5,995 nt of DNA, taken from assembly GCA_021812735.1 (NCBI GenBank), contig JAKAMV010000646.1, positions 1 through 5,995 of the forward strand, given 5' to 3'. The notes beneath the pieces are model-generated. The model was not told where the DNA came from. It searched no databases and saw nothing but the letters and a program-made list of their open reading frames with translations. Positions 4,958 through 5,995 of this stretch are shown here, piece by piece (positions within the stretch are counted from its first letter, which is position 1; each line of letters starts with the position of its first letter). This DNA is from Chloroflexota bacterium (GTDB taxonomy: Bacteria; Chloroflexota; Limnocylindria; Limnocylindrales; CSP1-4). Position numbers and translations under genes: made by a program.

Positions 4958-5752
4958 ATGAGCATAGACCGCGTCTCGCATCGGGTGCAGGCTCGTTCGA
5001 GGCCCACGCGCACGGCACCTCCCGGTACGGCGGCGGTCCCCGCCGCCCCGCGCTCCCGGTCCCGGTCCCGGCGCGATGTGCTGGACGCCGATGCGGTCGA
5101 CCAGTTCCTGTCGCGCGCCGCCCGGACCCTCCAGCGGCACCGCCGGCTTCTCGACCGGCTCGACGCCGCGCTCGGAGACGGCGACCACGGTGAGAACATG
5201 GCCGTCGGGTTCAACGCCGTGCTCGCGGCGCTGCCGGACGGTCTTGCGGACGACCTGGGCGCGCGCCTGCGCACCGTGGGCCACGCACTGGTCGCGAGCG
5301 TCGGGGGCGCGAGCGGCCCGCTCTACGGCACCGCCTTCATCGAGGCGGGATTCACGCTCGGCGCGGTCCCGCGCCTCACCCCCGGGGCGATCGCCGACGC
5401 GCTCGAGGCCGCCGTGCGCGGGCTGTCGCGCCGGGGCCGCTGCGCCGTCGGGGACAAGACGATCCTCGACGCGCTCGCGCCCGCGGCGATCGCGTTCCGG
5501 GCGTCCCTGGACGCCGGAGAAGCGGTCGAGACGTGTATCCGGCACGCGGCGTGGGCGGCCCACGCGGGCATGCGCGCCACGACGCCGCTGGTTGCGCGCC
5601 GCGGCCTGGCCCTGCGGCTCGGCCCGAGATCGCGCGGCCACCAGGATCCGGGCGCGACGTCGTGCTTCCTGCTGGTGCGCGCGATGCTCCCGCGCCCTGA
5701 CGCTCATGCGGGACGGACGGCCGTGGCCCGGCTCCGGGAGCGCGAGCCGTGA
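4958..5752 (+). CDS. Second DhaL-family protein (DhaL paralogue), possibly regulatory
   Basis: This is a DhaL-fold protein with the family motifs in order, numbered from ATG 4958: LDAALGDGDHGENM (68-81, with Asp69, Asp74 and Asp76 for metal binding), SVGGASGPLYG (114-124), VGDKTILDAL (164-173) and a late ARRGLALRLGPRSRGHQDPG (213-232). The Mg-nucleotide sites look intact. The late motif departs from the family's GRASYLGERS, which is kept in the other copy. The start is uncertain. ATG 4958 gives 264 residues with about 40 extra basic residues. GTG 5078 gives 224 residues and aligns with the E. coli DhaL N-terminus, but has no clear ribosome-binding site. ATG 4958 is preceded by a -10-like TACACT at leaderless spacing. 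It is divergent from dhaM, and its stop overlaps the next gene's GTG by four bases, so the two are probably translated together. It may be a second kinase subunit or a DhaL-type partner of a sensor. Confidence 0.88.
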   Translation: MSIDRVSHRVQARSRPTRTAPPGTAAVPAAPRSRSRSRRDVLDADAVDQFLSRAARTLQRHRRLLDRLDAALGDGDHGENMAVGFNAVLAALPDGLADDLGARLRTVGHALVASVGGASGPLYGTAFIEAGFTLGAVPRLTPGAIADALEAAVRGLSRRGRCAVGDKTILDALAPAAIAFRASLDAGEAVETCIRHAAWAAHAGMRATTPLVARRGLALRLGPRSRGHQDPGATSCFLLVRAMLPRPDAHAGRTAVARLREREP

Positions 5753-5995
5753 CCAGGGGCCGGCCGTCGACCGGACCGGTCCCGGTCGAACGGCGCCGGC
5801 AGGGCGATCGGCGGGCGGGGGTCGCGCGCCTCGCCGCGCTGGAGGCCGACCGCTGGCGGTCGTTCGAGGACGCCCAGCGCGAGGCGGACACGATGTTCGC
5901 GCAGTACCAGCTGAGCCAGCTGCTCGCATCGGGCGCAGGCGTCAGCGAGCTCTCGGCGGCCGTCCTGGACGAGCTGCTCCGCCACGACGAGGCGC
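5749..5995 (+). CDS. N-terminus of a possible GAF-type sensor or regulator (runs off right edge)
   Basis: Only the first 82 codons are visible. A GTG start at 5749 overlaps the upstream TGA (GTGA), which implies translational coupling to the DhaL paralogue. Residues 1-25 are Arg/Pro/Gly-rich and probably disordered. Residues about 27-56 (LAALEADRWRSFEDAQREAD onwards) look like one long amphipathic, possibly coiled-coil helix. They are followed by FAQYQLSQLLASGAGVSELS and a further helix AAVLDELLRHDEA. This arrangement resembles the lead-in helix and first helix of GAF domains in bacterial sensor kinases and activators. The domain core and any output domain are outside the window, so kinase, transcription factor or phosphatase cannot be separated. 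An internal ATG at codon 48 is a weaker start. The reading frame is well supported; the GAF/sensor call is inference. Confidence 0.6.
   Translation, partial: MTRGRPSTGPVPVERRRQGDRRAGVARLAALEADRWRSFEDAQREADTMFAQYQLSQLLASGAGVSELSAAVLDELLRHDEA

Noticed and set aside
4334..5929. Very long minus-strand open frame (531 codons)
   Set aside because: It covers dhaM in another frame and the antisense of the second dhaL. The translation is Arg/Gly/Ala-rich without domains, as expected for GC-rich shadow frames.

Overview
The window is very GC-rich (roughly 70% or more by eye), with strong G/C preference at third codon positions, GTG starts and short overlaps between genes. This fits a high-GC bacterium such as an Actinomycetota or Chloroflexota member, but the sequence does not decide between them. 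No mobile element, CRISPR array, rRNA or tRNA was recognised.

The content is mostly a dihydroxyacetone (DHA)/glycerol utilisation locus. On the minus strand, in transcription order, are dhaM (4881-4444), dhaL (4337-3648), a small two-helix membrane protein (3198-2878), a glycerol facilitator (1338-556) and the first 145 codons of dhaK (436 to the left edge). Together GlpF, DhaK, DhaL and DhaM would admit glycerol or DHA and phosphorylate DHA with phosphate from the PTS: phospho-HPr to DhaM, to the ADP cofactor held by DhaL, to DHA bound on DhaK. The set is split. A plus-strand gene of unknown function (1799-2746; N-terminal zinc-ribbon-like CxxC pair, C-terminal SHOCT-like segment) sits between dhaM-dhaL and glpF-dhaK.

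On the right, a second, divergent dhaL paralogue (4958-5752, plus strand) overlaps by 4 bases the start of a gene that runs off the window. That gene's visible N-terminus resembles the region before a GAF/sensor domain. In Escherichia coli, DhaL directly controls the GAF-containing activator DhaR, so a DhaL paralogue coupled to a sensor-like gene is the most interesting hypothesis here.

The non-coding gaps hold several structures: a nested inverted repeat between glpF and dhaK (463-503); a strong inverted repeat (1523-1552) and a 19-base perfect palindrome (1639-1657) in the 460-bp divergent gap upstream of glpF; an 18-bp triplicated motif between convergent genes (2806-2859); and about 3.7 copies of a 21-bp tandem repeat between dhaM and dhaL (4345-4421). 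The 3199-3647 gap shows no convincing gene.
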